A stretch of DNA of 64,000 nt from Tenrec ecaudatus (taxonomy: Eukaryota; Chordata; Mammalia; Afrosoricida; Tenrecidae), in NCBI RefSeq assembly GCF_050624435.1, contig NC_134542.1, positions 109,537,677 through 109,601,676 of the forward strand. The letters run 5' to 3'. The notes beneath the pieces are model-generated. The model saw only the letters and a program-made list of their open reading frames with translations, was not told where the DNA came from and searched no databases. Every line of letters starts with the position of its first letter. Position 1 is the stretch's first letter. The position numbers and the translations under genes were made by a program. Below are positions 24,346 to 35,155 of this stretch, in pieces.

Positions 24346-24619
24346 CTACCCTCTACACAATCAAATGCCTTTGCCTCAGCCCAGAAGCAGAGGGCAGCCC
24401 CGTTCTGTCTCTGTGTAATCCCGCTCCATCTGACACCGCCACTGACAGCAGTCACTCTCCAGCCTCTTGTAAATCTGGCCTTTCTGGATTTCATGCCCAT
24501 GTCTATGTATTGCAGTAGCTGTATTTAAATTACCGTCAGCAAAACTATCAGTATTTGCTACCAGTGACATTATTTGAAAATGTCTGCATTCTATGGAGTT
24601 ACATTTACTTGCATTGCGC

Positions 24620-24795
24620 ACAAATATGCAAGTGTGGTCTGTGCGGCGGGCTGCTAACCTTAAGATCAGTGCTTCAAATCTGGCCACTGCTCTCAAGGAG
24701 AAAGACGAGGCAATCGGCTCCTGAAAATATTGACAGTCTCACCCAGGGTCTCTACGAGTTGGGGGACAGTGGAGACTGGGTGGCCGAGTTATTAT
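24620..24795 (+). repeat. AfroSINE-like SINE nested in RTE
   Basis: 'tgtgcggcgggctgctaacc', 'aagatcagtgcttcaaatc', 'ctcaaggagaaagacgaggc' and 'gacagtctcacccagg' match the tRNA-derived head and body. Confidence 0.65.
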
Positions 24796-25910
24796 CCAGC
24801 TAGCTGTCTTCGAAATTTCTTGTCATAAATGAGTGGGTGGTTCCAGCATTGCATCCACGGGCTGAAGTACCTCACTTGGCATCCCTTCCATTGCGGGAGC
24901 CTGCGCGCGTGTGTTTGTTTTGTTTTTGCCCTTGTCATCAGTGAAGTTTAGACAGTTTCCTTCACTGCCACCAGTTCTCGATTGTATGCCATCTGCTGAA
25001 ATTACTAAATGTTGCCTGTTTTTTTTTAGTACAAAGAACACAATGGTGCTATGTATTCTTTCTTTCATCTTTTACTATGCCCTGCGCCATTACAGCTTTT
25101 CTCCACGGAGTCCTTCAGAATTATACTTTGAATCTTGAATTTTTTCTTTAGTTCTTCTAGATTTCCAGTTGTCTAAACATCTTTACACATTTCATTTACA
25201 ATCATATTTCTTAAGCCAGCCTTTGATATCTTGGGTTCATTATCTCTTTGATTTGCTTTAGTTATGCTACATTTAAGAGCACAATTCAGAGAATCATCAT
25301 ACATCCTTTTTCTTCTTTTCTTTCTTCATTGCATTAGAAGGGCTGTTTTGCTCTCTTCATGTGCGATGTTCTTGGTATCATTCTGAAACGTTTCTGTCTT
25401 CAGTCATTAGTGTTCAATAGAGCAAATTGATTTATTTTGAGATGATCTGTAAATGTAGATGGAATATATTCAAGGTTATACTTTGTAAGTCATGAACTTG
25501 TTTGAATTTTGTTCAACTTCAACTTAAACCTAGTTATGAGTAATTGAAGTCATAATCTACAGGCAGCCTTTAACCTGTGCTGAGTTTCTCCTTAGTTTCC
25601 TTTCACAGACATAGTTGATTTCCCCTATGTGTTTCCTGTGGTGAAGTCCATGTGTATAGGTATCCTTTATGTTGTAAATGAAATGTATTTACAATAAAAA
25701 AGATCATTGGTCTTGCAAAACTTTTATCACATGATCTCTAGCCATGTTTCTACCTCTAAGAACCTTTTTGTTAAACTACTAATTCTTCATTATATCTAAT
25801 TTTCACATTATAATCACCAATATTCATCCATTTCTCTCGATTGTAGTTGATCAGACCCACACTACAGAAGTTCATAATGATAAAAGCTTATCATCTTATC
25901 ATTTTGACAG

Positions 25911-26334
25911 AGATTAATTTCTTCATTTTTTTAAAAAAGCAAGAACAGGATGAAATCCCAAACCATGATTTAAAGAACAAAAAAAAAAACACAGTAATAA
26001 AATAGTAAATTAGGAATCAATTTATAGGGCAGGTAACTCAGTTTTGGAGAGAAAAGACAAATTGTCCATTTATAATTTCCCAAGGACTCACATTATCCTG
26101 CAACTGGTTTGTGTTTACCGCCCTTCAAGTCACCTTCTGCCTTGGACAGGGACAGGTATGACCGTGACCTCTATGGGGAGTCCTGTGCAATCCACGGTAG
26201 CTCTGAATGCATTTACAAAGCTGTCCGGAAAACCATGGTCTCAAGTGTAAAAAAATTACATTCCACACCTTTGCAGATAGTGTCAATTTTATAAAATTAC
26301 TAAAGTTTTATACACATGTGCAGAAAAACAATGG
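25911..26334. other. Unassigned intron
   Basis: No repeat recognised. Two overlapping ORFs at 26044-26294 lack family motifs. Confidence 0.35.
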
Positions 26335-26495
26335 GTCCTGTTTGTACAGTGGTTACACATTGGGCTGGTAACTTCAAGGTCAGCAGTTTAAAAATCACCA
26401 ACATCTCCATGGGAGAAAGAAGAGGCTTTCTACTCCCGTAGAGAATCCTAATCTCAGAAACCCACAGGGGCAGTTCTACCTTGTAAAATGCCCTT
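26335..26495 (+). repeat. AfroSINE
   Basis: 'gtacagtggttacacattggg', 'ggtcagcagtttaaaaatcacc', 'catgggagaaagaagaggc' and 'ctcagaaacccacaggggc' form a near-complete head and body. Confidence 0.85.
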
Positions 26496-26839
26496 CTTAT
26501 AAAAATGTCACTCTACACTTCATCTGTTCTCCAGTAGCATTTACTAAACAAGCTTTTCGATGAAAAAGATACAATTCTTTTCCTGAATGCTTGTTGGCAA
26601 GTGTTCACTAGAAGTCTCTTTACTACGAATGATACCAGAACAAAATATATATATTTTAATTTTTAAAAGTATTGACATTTAGGGTATAGTTTTTGTTATT
26701 GATTCTGTTATTACAAAAACTATCAATCTAAGGGTTATTGCTGTATTAATTTTAGCTATAGAGATAATAAAATAATTTCTTTAGAAATTAAGTCAAGAGT
26801 TGGAACACCAACAAAATAAAAACTAAACATACTGAATTT

Positions 26840-26907
26840 AAAAGCATTTAAAAGGCCAGGGGCACACACCGGCCAAGGACGCAAAAAAAAAAAAAAGCAT
26901 TTAAAAG
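26840..26907 (+). mobile_element. Very short poly-A retroinsertion with 15-bp target duplication
   Basis: AAAAGCATTTAAAAG occurs at 26840-26854 and again at 26893-26907, identical over 15 bp. Between them is a 28-nt GC-rich segment (26855-26882: gccaggggcacacacc then ggccaaggacgc) followed by a poly-A run. This is the structure of a severely 5'-truncated, L1-mobilised RNA 3' end. The parent RNA was not recognised. Confidence 0.8.
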
Positions 26908-29599
26908 TTGTTGAAATTTTAGAAAAAGTTAATGTATTTAATAAAATACATTGGTATAAGCCTTTCCAAAACATCAACTACTCAGATACTATTTGAGAAT
27001 ATAATCTGAATTGGTCTTTCTATTTTCTCCTGTCTTATGAAGAAGGACCACAGATATTTGAGATGTTTTAAAATGAATAGGTATCCTAATCCAGGATTTG
27101 TGAACAATTCCGAAAATGCTAAGCATTCTGCTATGATTGTTAATATTATCATAACAGATTTTTGGGGGAATATTATTATAATCCTTGCACCATGCTGAGG
27201 AAAGATATAAGCTTAATTTTAGTTGATCATAATATTTCATTCTCCTGATTTCAAGATATTAAAAATAAATCATATGTCTGCATTTTTATACTGCCGTCCA
27301 TTTTAAACAACCACTTAAAATAACTACAGAACAAATAAAGCATTTTCTGTTACCTCAGTATAGCAATTGAAGAGGCAATAACAACCGGGACTCTCCTGTT
27401 TGCTATGTTAGAGGCTTAGATGATTCCATTGAAATCAGGTAATTTTAACGAATGTCACTAGTTGGTAAGTAATATGACAGAGCAAGGTTGTACTCTTTAG
27501 TAAATTAACAATTTAGATGCGACCAGTCTTAATAGGTGACATACTTTAGTCTCTTCATTTACCATTTCCTGGCTTTAATTGTACCTTATTTCAGACAAAT
27601 CTGCTTTTGTTCTGTCTCTCAAATTGTTTTGTCAGTGGCCATAGTGAATGAAGAGTTTTGACGATTATGATGCTAATGAGTATAAGAAGAGCTGTTTCAG
27701 AAAGGGCTGTTCACTGAGCCAAATCTGAAGAAACGTGTGGTTTAGATTACTGATGTAGTTGCCATGTTGTTGTTATGATTAGTATTTTATGTCTCACTGT
27801 GACTAAGAAATGCATGAGCCAGGTTGAGCGCTGATGCTGCTAACATACCAGGACGGAGAAGAGTGAGCTCACACAATGTCATGCTTCAGGATCCTTAAGC
27901 CAAGAGACAGAAAGGAAAATAGGCATTATGTTGAATACAAAGAACATGAAAGAGTGGGTCTCAATAGACTCAGCAGCCTATGTTAACGTTGAACGTAATT
28001 GGTACAAAACAATTTGCTTATCAAATATTCAGTGAGAAAGGCTTTGCTAGGACTTAAAAATAGAACTGAACATTTTTGTGCAGTTAAAAAAATACTGTTG
28101 TGTAATACATCTATAATTCCCCCAAATCTTTGCTCTGTTCGTTTTTAGAAAAAAATAATTACTCAGTACCCCCCAGCAGCAAAAGCTTTTGTCCTTCAAA
28201 CCCTAATCCAGAATAGAGTGGAGGTATCTGCAGACCACTCCCCCACCCATCACTCCAGCACTCCCAGGGGGTGCTATCACCCACTTTAGGAAACACTGCC
28301 AAGCAGGATTGTGGTGATTTAAAAAAAAAAAGTTAAAGGATTTTCTTCTAATGAAAAACTCCAGATCCTATTTCTTTCACATCTGTATGGTAAAGAATGA
28401 AATCAACATATTTAAATGGTTGTTTTGATATGTTGGCAAAGAAAACATAGCCACTAGAGAAGAAGTGTTAAAATGTTCAGAGAGAGAACATTTCTGTGCG
28501 CTCTGATCGGGCTTCTGAGCCCACACTTACATCCAAATTGAATTAGTCTATCTGTGAATGAAGCCAAGATTGAATTGTGTTCTGTCACAAGGGAGGCAAG
28601 CCAATCTTATGAACTACCCTGAGTGAACAGCCAAGAAGTGACATGGCATAAAAGAAAGCTTTTAAATAATTTCCTCCCTATCAACAGCCAATCCAAATAT
28701 GTTTATCTTTAATTGTTATTGCACAGGGAAAGAGTTTTTTATTGATCTTCTTTTAGAGTACAACTCCACTCTGTATGTTTTCCAAAAAGCCTAGGTTGCT
28801 TTTAAAACATCAGATCATGTAAATTACAGATCCTTTAAAAATATGTTTAGAGAAGGGACCAATGGTGGTGGCTTAGTCTGATGTGTTATACCATTCCTTA
28901 TAATGAAGATCTCACACAAACACCCCAAAACAGTGAAACTAATAAAAGCGACAATCTCAAACGCCTGAAAAACAAAACAAAAAAGAAGACAGAATTGAAT
29001 CAAACACTGTTGGAAGAAGAAAATGAATTCATAAGTGACACTAAATAATGGGCACACGATACGTTCTATATTCCGGTCAAGTGGCCTGGTATGAAACCTT
29101 CTGCTGGGTACAATCAGGAGGTTATTGGAGGGGACTATGAATGTGCATGAATTATTGTGCACTTCTTGTTCACTGCACCTGGGAACTAGCACAAGGAGGG
29201 GGGCCACCTGGGGTTTCATAGATGGGCAACCTCCCACTGATTCTCCAGAGATGCACTTCCTCATGTGGCCACCCACCTCAGCGCCCAGGGCCTGCCACTC
29301 AGGAGTCTTTCTGCTGTGGATCCTGGCTCCTCTGCCTGCAGAAAGGCGGGATCTTGGTGATTCTCACTCTTTGTGTCTCTCCTTTCTCGATCAGATCAGG
29401 ACCGGTGTTCTGGCTTCACTCCTGGTGTTTCTGGACATTCCCTCTGCCTCCAAGGGAACATTGTGAAGTGGCTTCCTTGGGTTCCCCACCTTGGTCCTCT
29501 ACTGGCTGTGTCTTAAGGGGGCCACATTATACCGGGTCAGCCATATCAGGCTGGTGTAGTGCAAGGCAGCAATCATGCATTTTAAAAGATACCTCAAAC
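26908..29599. other. Unique intron, with a hAT-like remnant
   Basis: Mostly AT-rich unique sequence. The 29060-29560 portion is GC-richer and holds two overlapping plus ORFs (29125-29466 and 29222-29866) without recognisable domains, possibly an LTR or unlisted repeat. Confidence 0.35.
28160..28303 (-). mobile_element. hAT-like DNA transposon remnant
   Basis: On the minus strand it starts CAGTGTTTCCTAAAGTGGGT, followed by 'gatagcaccccctgggag' and 'gtggtctgcagatacc', typical of a widespread mammalian hAT terminus. The far end is uncertain. Confidence 0.55.
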
Positions 29600-30545
29600 C
29601 TCGGTGGGGTGGTCCTTCTTCATGATGCAGGGGCGACAGGAAGGCCAATTGCGATGATGGGTGCAAGCACCGTGTCAATCCATCCTGTCAAGGCCCTTCC
29701 TCATTTCCACTGCTCCTCTGCTTTACCGGTACGGTATCCTCTTCCGGGACTCGTCTCTGCTGACACCAGAGGATGTGAGATGAAATCTTGCCATTCTTGC
29801 CTCTCGGAAGCATTCTGGCTGTGGACTTTCCAAGTCAGATTTGTTTATTCCTTTGCCATTCCATAGTACTTTCAGTGTTTTTCATCAGCATCATAATTCA
29901 AATGCATCAATTCTTCATTGGCTTTCTGTATTCTGTGTCCAATTTTCACATGTATACGAGGCAATGGAAAATAAACAGGGCTTGGGTCAGGCACTCCTTA
30001 GTCCTCCAAGTAACACCCTGGCTTTTCCAAGCTTTAAAGAGATCTCATGTGACAGATACACCCAATGCAATGTGTCACATGAGCTCTCATCCTGTGCTCC
30101 CATGAGCATTGATTGTGGATTCAAGCCAGACAAAATCCCCGAGAACTTCAACTTTCTGTTTGTCATGGTCCAATTGGGATGATTTCCATCTTCTTGATAT
30201 TGAGTTGTAATCCATTTTGAAGACTGCCATCTGTGATCTCCTCACTTTCAGCAAGCAAGGCTGTGCCGTCTGCATATCCCAGGGTGTTAATGAGCCTTTC
30301 TCCACCCTTGTTCCTATACTAGGCCTTCAGTATCTGCCATTGTTTTGATGCTCACCATAGATTTTTAGCAGCTAACTCCTCCTAAGTGGAGACCCTAGTC
30401 CTTCTTCAGACTTTGTTCTTGGCCTGGAAGCTCTGCTGAAACCTGTTCCCTTTGGGTGACCCTGTGGTATTTGAAATTCCAGTGACACAGCTTCCAGCAC
30501 CGCAGCAACACACCAGCCGCTACAGTACAGTAAACTGACACACAA
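29600..30545 (-). mobile_element. Internally deleted RTE LINE
   Basis: The left part is the 3' region ('gcaccgtgtcaatccatcctg', 'cattctggctgtggac', 'cttgggtcaggcactcctta', 'ttgattgtggattcaagcc', 'ctcactttcagcaagcaagg'). From about 30310 the sequence jumps to the extreme 5' region ('gaagctctgctgaaacctg', 'gggtgaccctgtggtattt', 'cagcttccagcaccgcagc'). About 2 kb of the middle is missing. Confidence 0.8.
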
Positions 30546-30564
30546 TGATAACTTCTATAAAATT

Positions 30565-30760
30565 AACACTCTCTGCCATTCAATCCTTGTTGACTCAGAG
30601 CAACCTTCTAGCAAAGAGTGGAACTGCCCCTGTGGATTTCTGAGACTATAACTCTTTAATGCCTCCTCTTTCTCCCATGGAGTGGATCAGGGCTTCAATT
30701 TGGCAGCTAGAAGTCCAATGCATGACCACTCTGTCGCCAGGGTTTCTTACAAAAATAACA
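30565..30760 (-). repeat. AfroSINE
   Basis: 'ctctgccattcaatccttgtt', 'gagcaaccttctagc', 'ggaactgcccctgtgg', 'ctttctcccatggagtgg' and 'catgaccactctgtcgccagg' form a nearly complete minus copy. Confidence 0.85.
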
Positions 30761-31394
30761 ACAATGAAAAAGAGAGTCCTAAATCCCATTTGTCGTAATT
30801 TTAATTTCTTGAAAATTCTCTTGAGGTACCTAACCCTCATTTAGTTTAAGATTGAGAACCCCATATCTCTATGAGGTCCGAGAGCTACATTCACCACCAA
30901 TATGAAAGATTATCTAACAGACTTCTATGGGTTTCTTCTTCTTTCTTTCTGTTTCTTATTATGTAGAGTGAGGGAGAGGGAAGAACGTCTGAGGGAGACA
31001 GGACTTGTTTGGAACTCTCTGAAATATTGGATGTCTGCCCCAAATGTGTCCTGCTTCTTTTGTCCATTTGCTTTTGATTCTAGTTATCAGCGATATCAGG
31101 GCTAGAAAAAGTTCCATTCAATGTTTTGCTATTAAATGTTAATGAGCACTTACTATGAGGTAGTCATTGTGCTTACTATTGGCAGCATAACTCTTAACTC
31201 AGAGGCATTGCTCTTAAAACATCTCTGCCTCTATCTCCCTGTGAACTGTTAAAGTCCAGTGATTTGGGATTTTCCTTCCTGGCATTTGACTTCCTCTTAG
31301 GAAGTTAAACTTTAAGCCACGTAAAACAAGGATAACACTACGCATGGCTACCTCCTTGCAGGAAATAAAGAAAAGAGGAAACAAAAAGAAAGAT

Positions 31395-31470
31395 GAACCC
31401 TGGTGATTTTGTGGATTAAACACTGACCTGTACACTGTGAGGTTAGCAGTTCACATTGACTCTCCAGTCA
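31395..31470 (+). repeat. AfroSINE head
   Basis: 'aaccctggtgattttgtggat', 'aaacactgacctgtacactg' and 'gaggttagcagttcacattg' are the tRNA-derived head. The body is lost. Confidence 0.65.
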
Positions 31471-31599
31471 GAATTAGCTCATGGCCTTGTGTTGGGTCAT
31501 GATGGTGGTGGTCATGATTAAGGATTATCATTCAGAGAAGTCCTTCAGGTGGATGTCAATACATTTCTTGGGTAAATCCCACCACCTTGCTGTCAAGTC

Positions 31600-31775
31600 T
31601 AGTCTGCATCATAGAAAACCCAAGGAATAAAAAAGAACTGCCCCCACATAATTTATAAGAAGGAAGTGGTTATAGATGCAGATAACCACACCTCTCCCCT
31701 GAGAAGCATGTGAATTCAAACTGCTGCCCTTTAAATTACCAACTGAGTATTTAACCACTGTAGCACCATGGTATC
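31600..31775 (-). repeat. AfroSINE
   Basis: 'aaaagaactgcccccacata', 'ctctcccctgagaagcatgtg', 'aattcaaactgctgcccttt' and 'ttaaccactgtagcaccatgg' read as a minus copy. Confidence 0.7.
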
Positions 31776-33334
31776 TTACTGGAAGGAAAACACCCAGAAA
31801 AATAATATTACCTTTTCACGAATGAGAATGTGGTCAAGTAGGTAGTTCATGCACTCAACGTGTGTGTGCCTAAATCCATGAGGGGTGAGAATCCGGATCA
31901 GAACACAGTTGGTTCCTATGTAGTAGAAGTCAGGCGTACCACCACTCTCCAAATTCCCCACGATTTCTGGTACTCGCTGTTCTCCCCACCACACTTCAGA
32001 CTTCTAGTAGGTTCCGTCATTGGCTTCCATGCCACACAGACCCACAGACAACACCTATGTTCATTTGGCTTACTAGGGAAGTGACATGCTAAAATTTGAG
32101 ATCAGGATGAACTTGAAGGAATTGGATTTCAGGACCAGGAAGCACCTAGGTAAAATGCCCCAAGCTCCCAAGAGGTGGAGATCTCACACGCTGGTCTTTC
32201 ATGTGGAACAACTTTCACCTGGACAGCTCTCTGAGTTATTCCCTCCTCCTGCTGCTGCTGCTGCTGCTGCTGCTGGCCCTTACATCACTCCTGGTGGCAG
32301 GCCTACACCCTACTCAGTCAGGCAAGCCTGGGAGCCTTTGTCTTCCAGCCTTTCAACGATCTGCCAGCAGCCATTTCACTGTGAACTGGCTCCTCTCAGA
32401 GCCAGGCCAGGCTGGCAGCCTGCTTAGTGGCTCCTCTGCTCGCATCACCTCTGATCTGTCACTTTGCAGGCCTCTTCCCAACTCTGCTCCAGGATCTCTC
32501 CAGGTCAGTCCCTGTGGCCTGTGCTCCAGGTGCCCTTTTAGGAATGTAGTTATCTTCATTGATGCCACCCTGACCTGTATGGCAGCTGCAACAGGTTATT
32601 CCCTGTTTGTTTGTTTGTTTGTTTTGTTTTGTTTTCTCTTCATTGGTTCTTGGGTCTTCTCTGAAAATATCGGTGGGGTTGGCTGCTTATATAAGCAAGC
32701 TCCTTATTGGCTTTGAGACATGGATGTCCCAGCAAGACCAAAATCTGGCAGATGGACTATGAATCATTGGGTCCTATTGGGTGGATTTTCATGACACTAT
32801 TTGCATAGCAAAGTTTCCAATCCCTGGAAGGTATGTCAAATAGACTAATCACAGGGAAGACCATAGCTCAGGGTCTGACAAAAAGTATCAAGCCTTCCAA
32901 CTGTTTACAATTTATGCAGGGAATGCCCATCCATTTGGGTAATCCATGCTAATTGACGTCACAGGGTAGAAACCAACCTGGAAGCAAGCATCCAGTCCAG
33001 TCCATACATCCTGATGGCCTTCCCCAAGGAATTCAGACAGATGACAGTTCTCAGGGCCTTAAAAATCAGGCTGCTGATTGTAAGGCTTTCTAGTCCCATA
33101 ACAAAGCTAACACTGCAGAAACCATCAGAAGACAGACTCGGGGCTCAACCAGAAAATACGTCCTGTATCCAAGCTATGTCCCCGGCATATTTGTCATTGC
33201 AACTTTTGATTGCATGCATCACCTCCGGCTTTAAACTCAGTACTTATTTTAGTACTGTTTACACACTAAGAACACATGTAAGCTTTGAGAACATCCAGTC
33301 AATTTTCCCTCAAACTCACTACCAAGTCCATTCT
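31776..33334. other. GC-variable region with CTG repeat, unassigned
   Basis: 32090-32720 is GC-richer and contains (CTG)9 at 32249-32275, a (TTTG)n tract at about 32603-32633, and 'ggctgcttatataagcaagc' at 32680-32699. Two overlapping ORFs (32086-32427 and 32201-32716) cross the CTG repeat, one giving a Leu run and the other an Ala run. No protein family was recognised. 32720-33330 is unassigned. Confidence 0.35.
32249..32275 (+). repeat. (CTG)9 trinucleotide repeat
   Basis: Nine uninterrupted CTG units directly after 'ccctcctc'. Confidence 0.95.
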
Positions 33335-33497
33335 GACACACAGGGCCCTTATTTGAAAGGGCAAAGCTGCCTTTGTGGTTTTCAGAGACTGTAAATCTTT
33401 ATGGGCCTAGAAAGCCTCTTTGTTTCCCCGTGGAGCAGCTGGTGGTTCCAAAACTGACCTTTCAATTAGCAGCCTGATTTGTAGCCAGGGTCTGGTA
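33335..33497 (-). repeat. AfroSINE
   Basis: 'ggttttcagagactgtaaatc', 'tttccccgtggagcagctgg' and 'ctgacctttcaattagcagcc' form a minus copy. Confidence 0.8.
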
Positions 33498-33654
33498 AAT
33501 TTACCTTAAACAATAGCATTTGAGGAGTTGTTTTTTTATTAAGACTGGATCCATTCCGAAGAGATGGTGAGCACAAAATGGAGAGTCAGATAGACATGAG
33601 TTTCCAATGCTGCTCCGTCATTTACCAGAAATCTTAGGCAGCTGTCTCTACCTA

Positions 33655-34014
33655 GTGTAAATAGTTAACATTCCTGAGCTGTAATTGAAAGGCGGTCATT
33701 TGAGTCCACTCAGAAGCAAAGTCTGTCAGTCTGCTACTCAAAAGCCAGCCCTGGGAACTGTATGCAGTACAATTTTATTCTGACCCATGTGGGATCCTAG
33801 TGAGCTGATCAAAACCAAAACAACAATCCCACTGCCCTTGAATTATTCCAACTCACAATGACCCTGTAGCACATGCTACAAAGCCCCCGTAGAATTTCCA
33901 ACGCCAGACATATGTACGGGAGCAGACTATCCTGTCTCTATCATGGAGTGACTAGGGGGATTGAACCACTAGCTAGGAGCTGAATGCTTACACTATGCCT
34001 ATCAGAGCTCCTAA
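33655..34014. repeat. Inverted pair of AfroSINEs
   Basis: 33655-33808 is a plus copy ('gtaattgaaaggcggtcattt', 'agccctgggaactgtatg', 'ctgacccatgtgggatcc'). 33810-34014 is a minus copy ('cccactgcccttgaattattc', 'gaccctgtagcacatgc', 'gagcagactatcctgtc', 'gggattgaaccactag'). They lie tail-to-tail with almost no spacer. Confidence 0.7.
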
Positions 34015-34355
34015 GAGAGTTAACAACAGCTGGTTATTCACAGGCAGGGTGTCCAATATTGCAGTTTCAATTTTATTATTATGTCTACTGATTACCTACT
34101 CTTTGGGACTTTTTAGGGAAATTAAATACACATGCATCCTCACACTAAGCCCAGTATTTGGCATGCTGATGGAGCAGCTCTTCTTATTCCTAATATGAAA
34201 TTAGTATGATTGGTATATGGAGATGTTTTATGCACATCAGTCTTTCGTATTTGAAATTTGTGAACTACCTTCCTCCGCACTTTGCAAATGTTATCTCATT
34301 TACTTCTCTTGTGTATATATGGACTTTCTGGTTTTTTGATAGTTTTTTTTATTAA

Positions 34356-34455
34356 AGACTTTTATTGGGGGCTCTTACATCTCTTATCACAATCCATACA
34401 CTCATCCATTGCATCAAGCACATTTGTACAAATGCCTCCATCATCATTTTCAACG
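34356..34455 (-). mobile_element. L1-type 3' end, short
   Basis: 'cttttattgggggctcttac', 'cacaatccatacactcatcc', 'gcatcaagcacatttgtaca' and 'catcatcattttcaacg' form the terminal 100 bp of the family. Confidence 0.85.
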
Positions 34456-34499
34456 TTTGATCGAGTTCTGGTGTAGCTGTTGAGAGTCTTCATGTACGC

Positions 34500-34840
34500 G
34501 CAAGCGCAGCGCAGCACTAGGTCCGATGGAACCTTGCCCGGCCCAGGTGTGCATCATCCTCACATCCATCATCTGCTTTTGTCTGAGCTCAGTGTTGGCG
34601 CCATGTGTCAGTCTGTCTCACGGAGCCCCCTCTTTCTTCTCACGGACGCTCTTCTTTACCAAGTCTGGGGTCTTCCTCCTGGGACTGGTCCCTGATAACG
34701 TGTCCAAAGGATCTAAGGATACTCCCCCTCATCCTTCCTTCCAAGTAGCATGTTAGTGGTATTTCTTTCAGAACAGTCGATTCTTCTTCGGGCAGTCCCT
34801 GACACACTCAATCTGTTTTGCCATGCATTGGCTTGTTCAC
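34500..34840 (-). mobile_element. RTE LINE 3' fragment
   Basis: 'gcccggcccaggtgtgcatc', 'cttcctcctgggactggtccc', 'aacgtgtccaaagga' and 'ttcttcgggcagtccctg' match the RTE 3' region in reverse complement. The two ORFs here (34480-34756) are shadows. Confidence 0.65.
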
Positions 34841-34949
34841 ATTTTCCTGACTGCCATTTATAGTCAGCTGTCCCGGTGGGATTGTTTCCAGGATTCTGTC
34901 TGTGGATAGAGATTCAAGCTTCAACTTGTTATTGGATTCTCATTAGCAG

Positions 34950-35155
34950 TGCATTAGGCAACTTCTGGTGGTGCAGTGGATATGCACTGGGCTGCAGTTC
35001 TCATGGTCAGCGGTTCATAACCACCAGCAGCTCGGTGGGAAAAAGACTTGCTTTTGACTTCCATAAACAGTTACAGTCTCTGAAACCCACAGGGGAGGGG
35101 CCGTGTCAGTATGAGTCAGTGTTGAGTTGATGGCAGTGAATTTGTTTGTTTGGTT
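34950..35155 (+). repeat. AfroSINE, near complete
   Basis: 'cttctggtggtgcagtggat', 'ctcatggtcagcggttcata', 'accaccagcagctcggtggg', 'cagtctctgaaacccacagg' and 'gtgttgagttgatggcagtg' keep the family order from tRNA-like head to tail. Confidence 0.88.

Larger units (their letters stand above)
23190..25910 (-). mobile_element. RTE LINE, minus copy interrupted by later insertions
   Basis: Segment 23190-23845 is the 3' part ('gagcttgttgcagtcattgtc', 'ccaattgtgaggatttttgtt', 'gaagcttgtagtctttgttcc'). Segment 24350-25910 resumes at the next consensus position ('atcaaatgcctttgcctcag', 'tgcagtagctgtatttaa') and runs through the 5' ORF ('gttcaacttcaacttaaacc', 'tccatgtgtatagg', 'cttgcaaaacttttatcaca'). 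The gap holds a hAT element and a plus RTE fragment, and a SINE sits inside the second half. No frame survives. Confidence 0.78.

Noticed and set aside
24126..24803. Cluster of overlapping ORFs on both strands
   Set aside because: Covers RTE plus and minus fragments and a SINE; all are shadows of dead elements.
29222..29866. Longest ORF in the window (214 codons)
   Set aside because: No recognisable domain; its 3' third runs into minus-strand RTE sequence, so the frame is chance.
32086..32716. ORFs with poly-Leu or poly-Ala runs, resembling a signal peptide
   Set aside because: The run is the (CTG)9 repeat read in two frames; no downstream domain.
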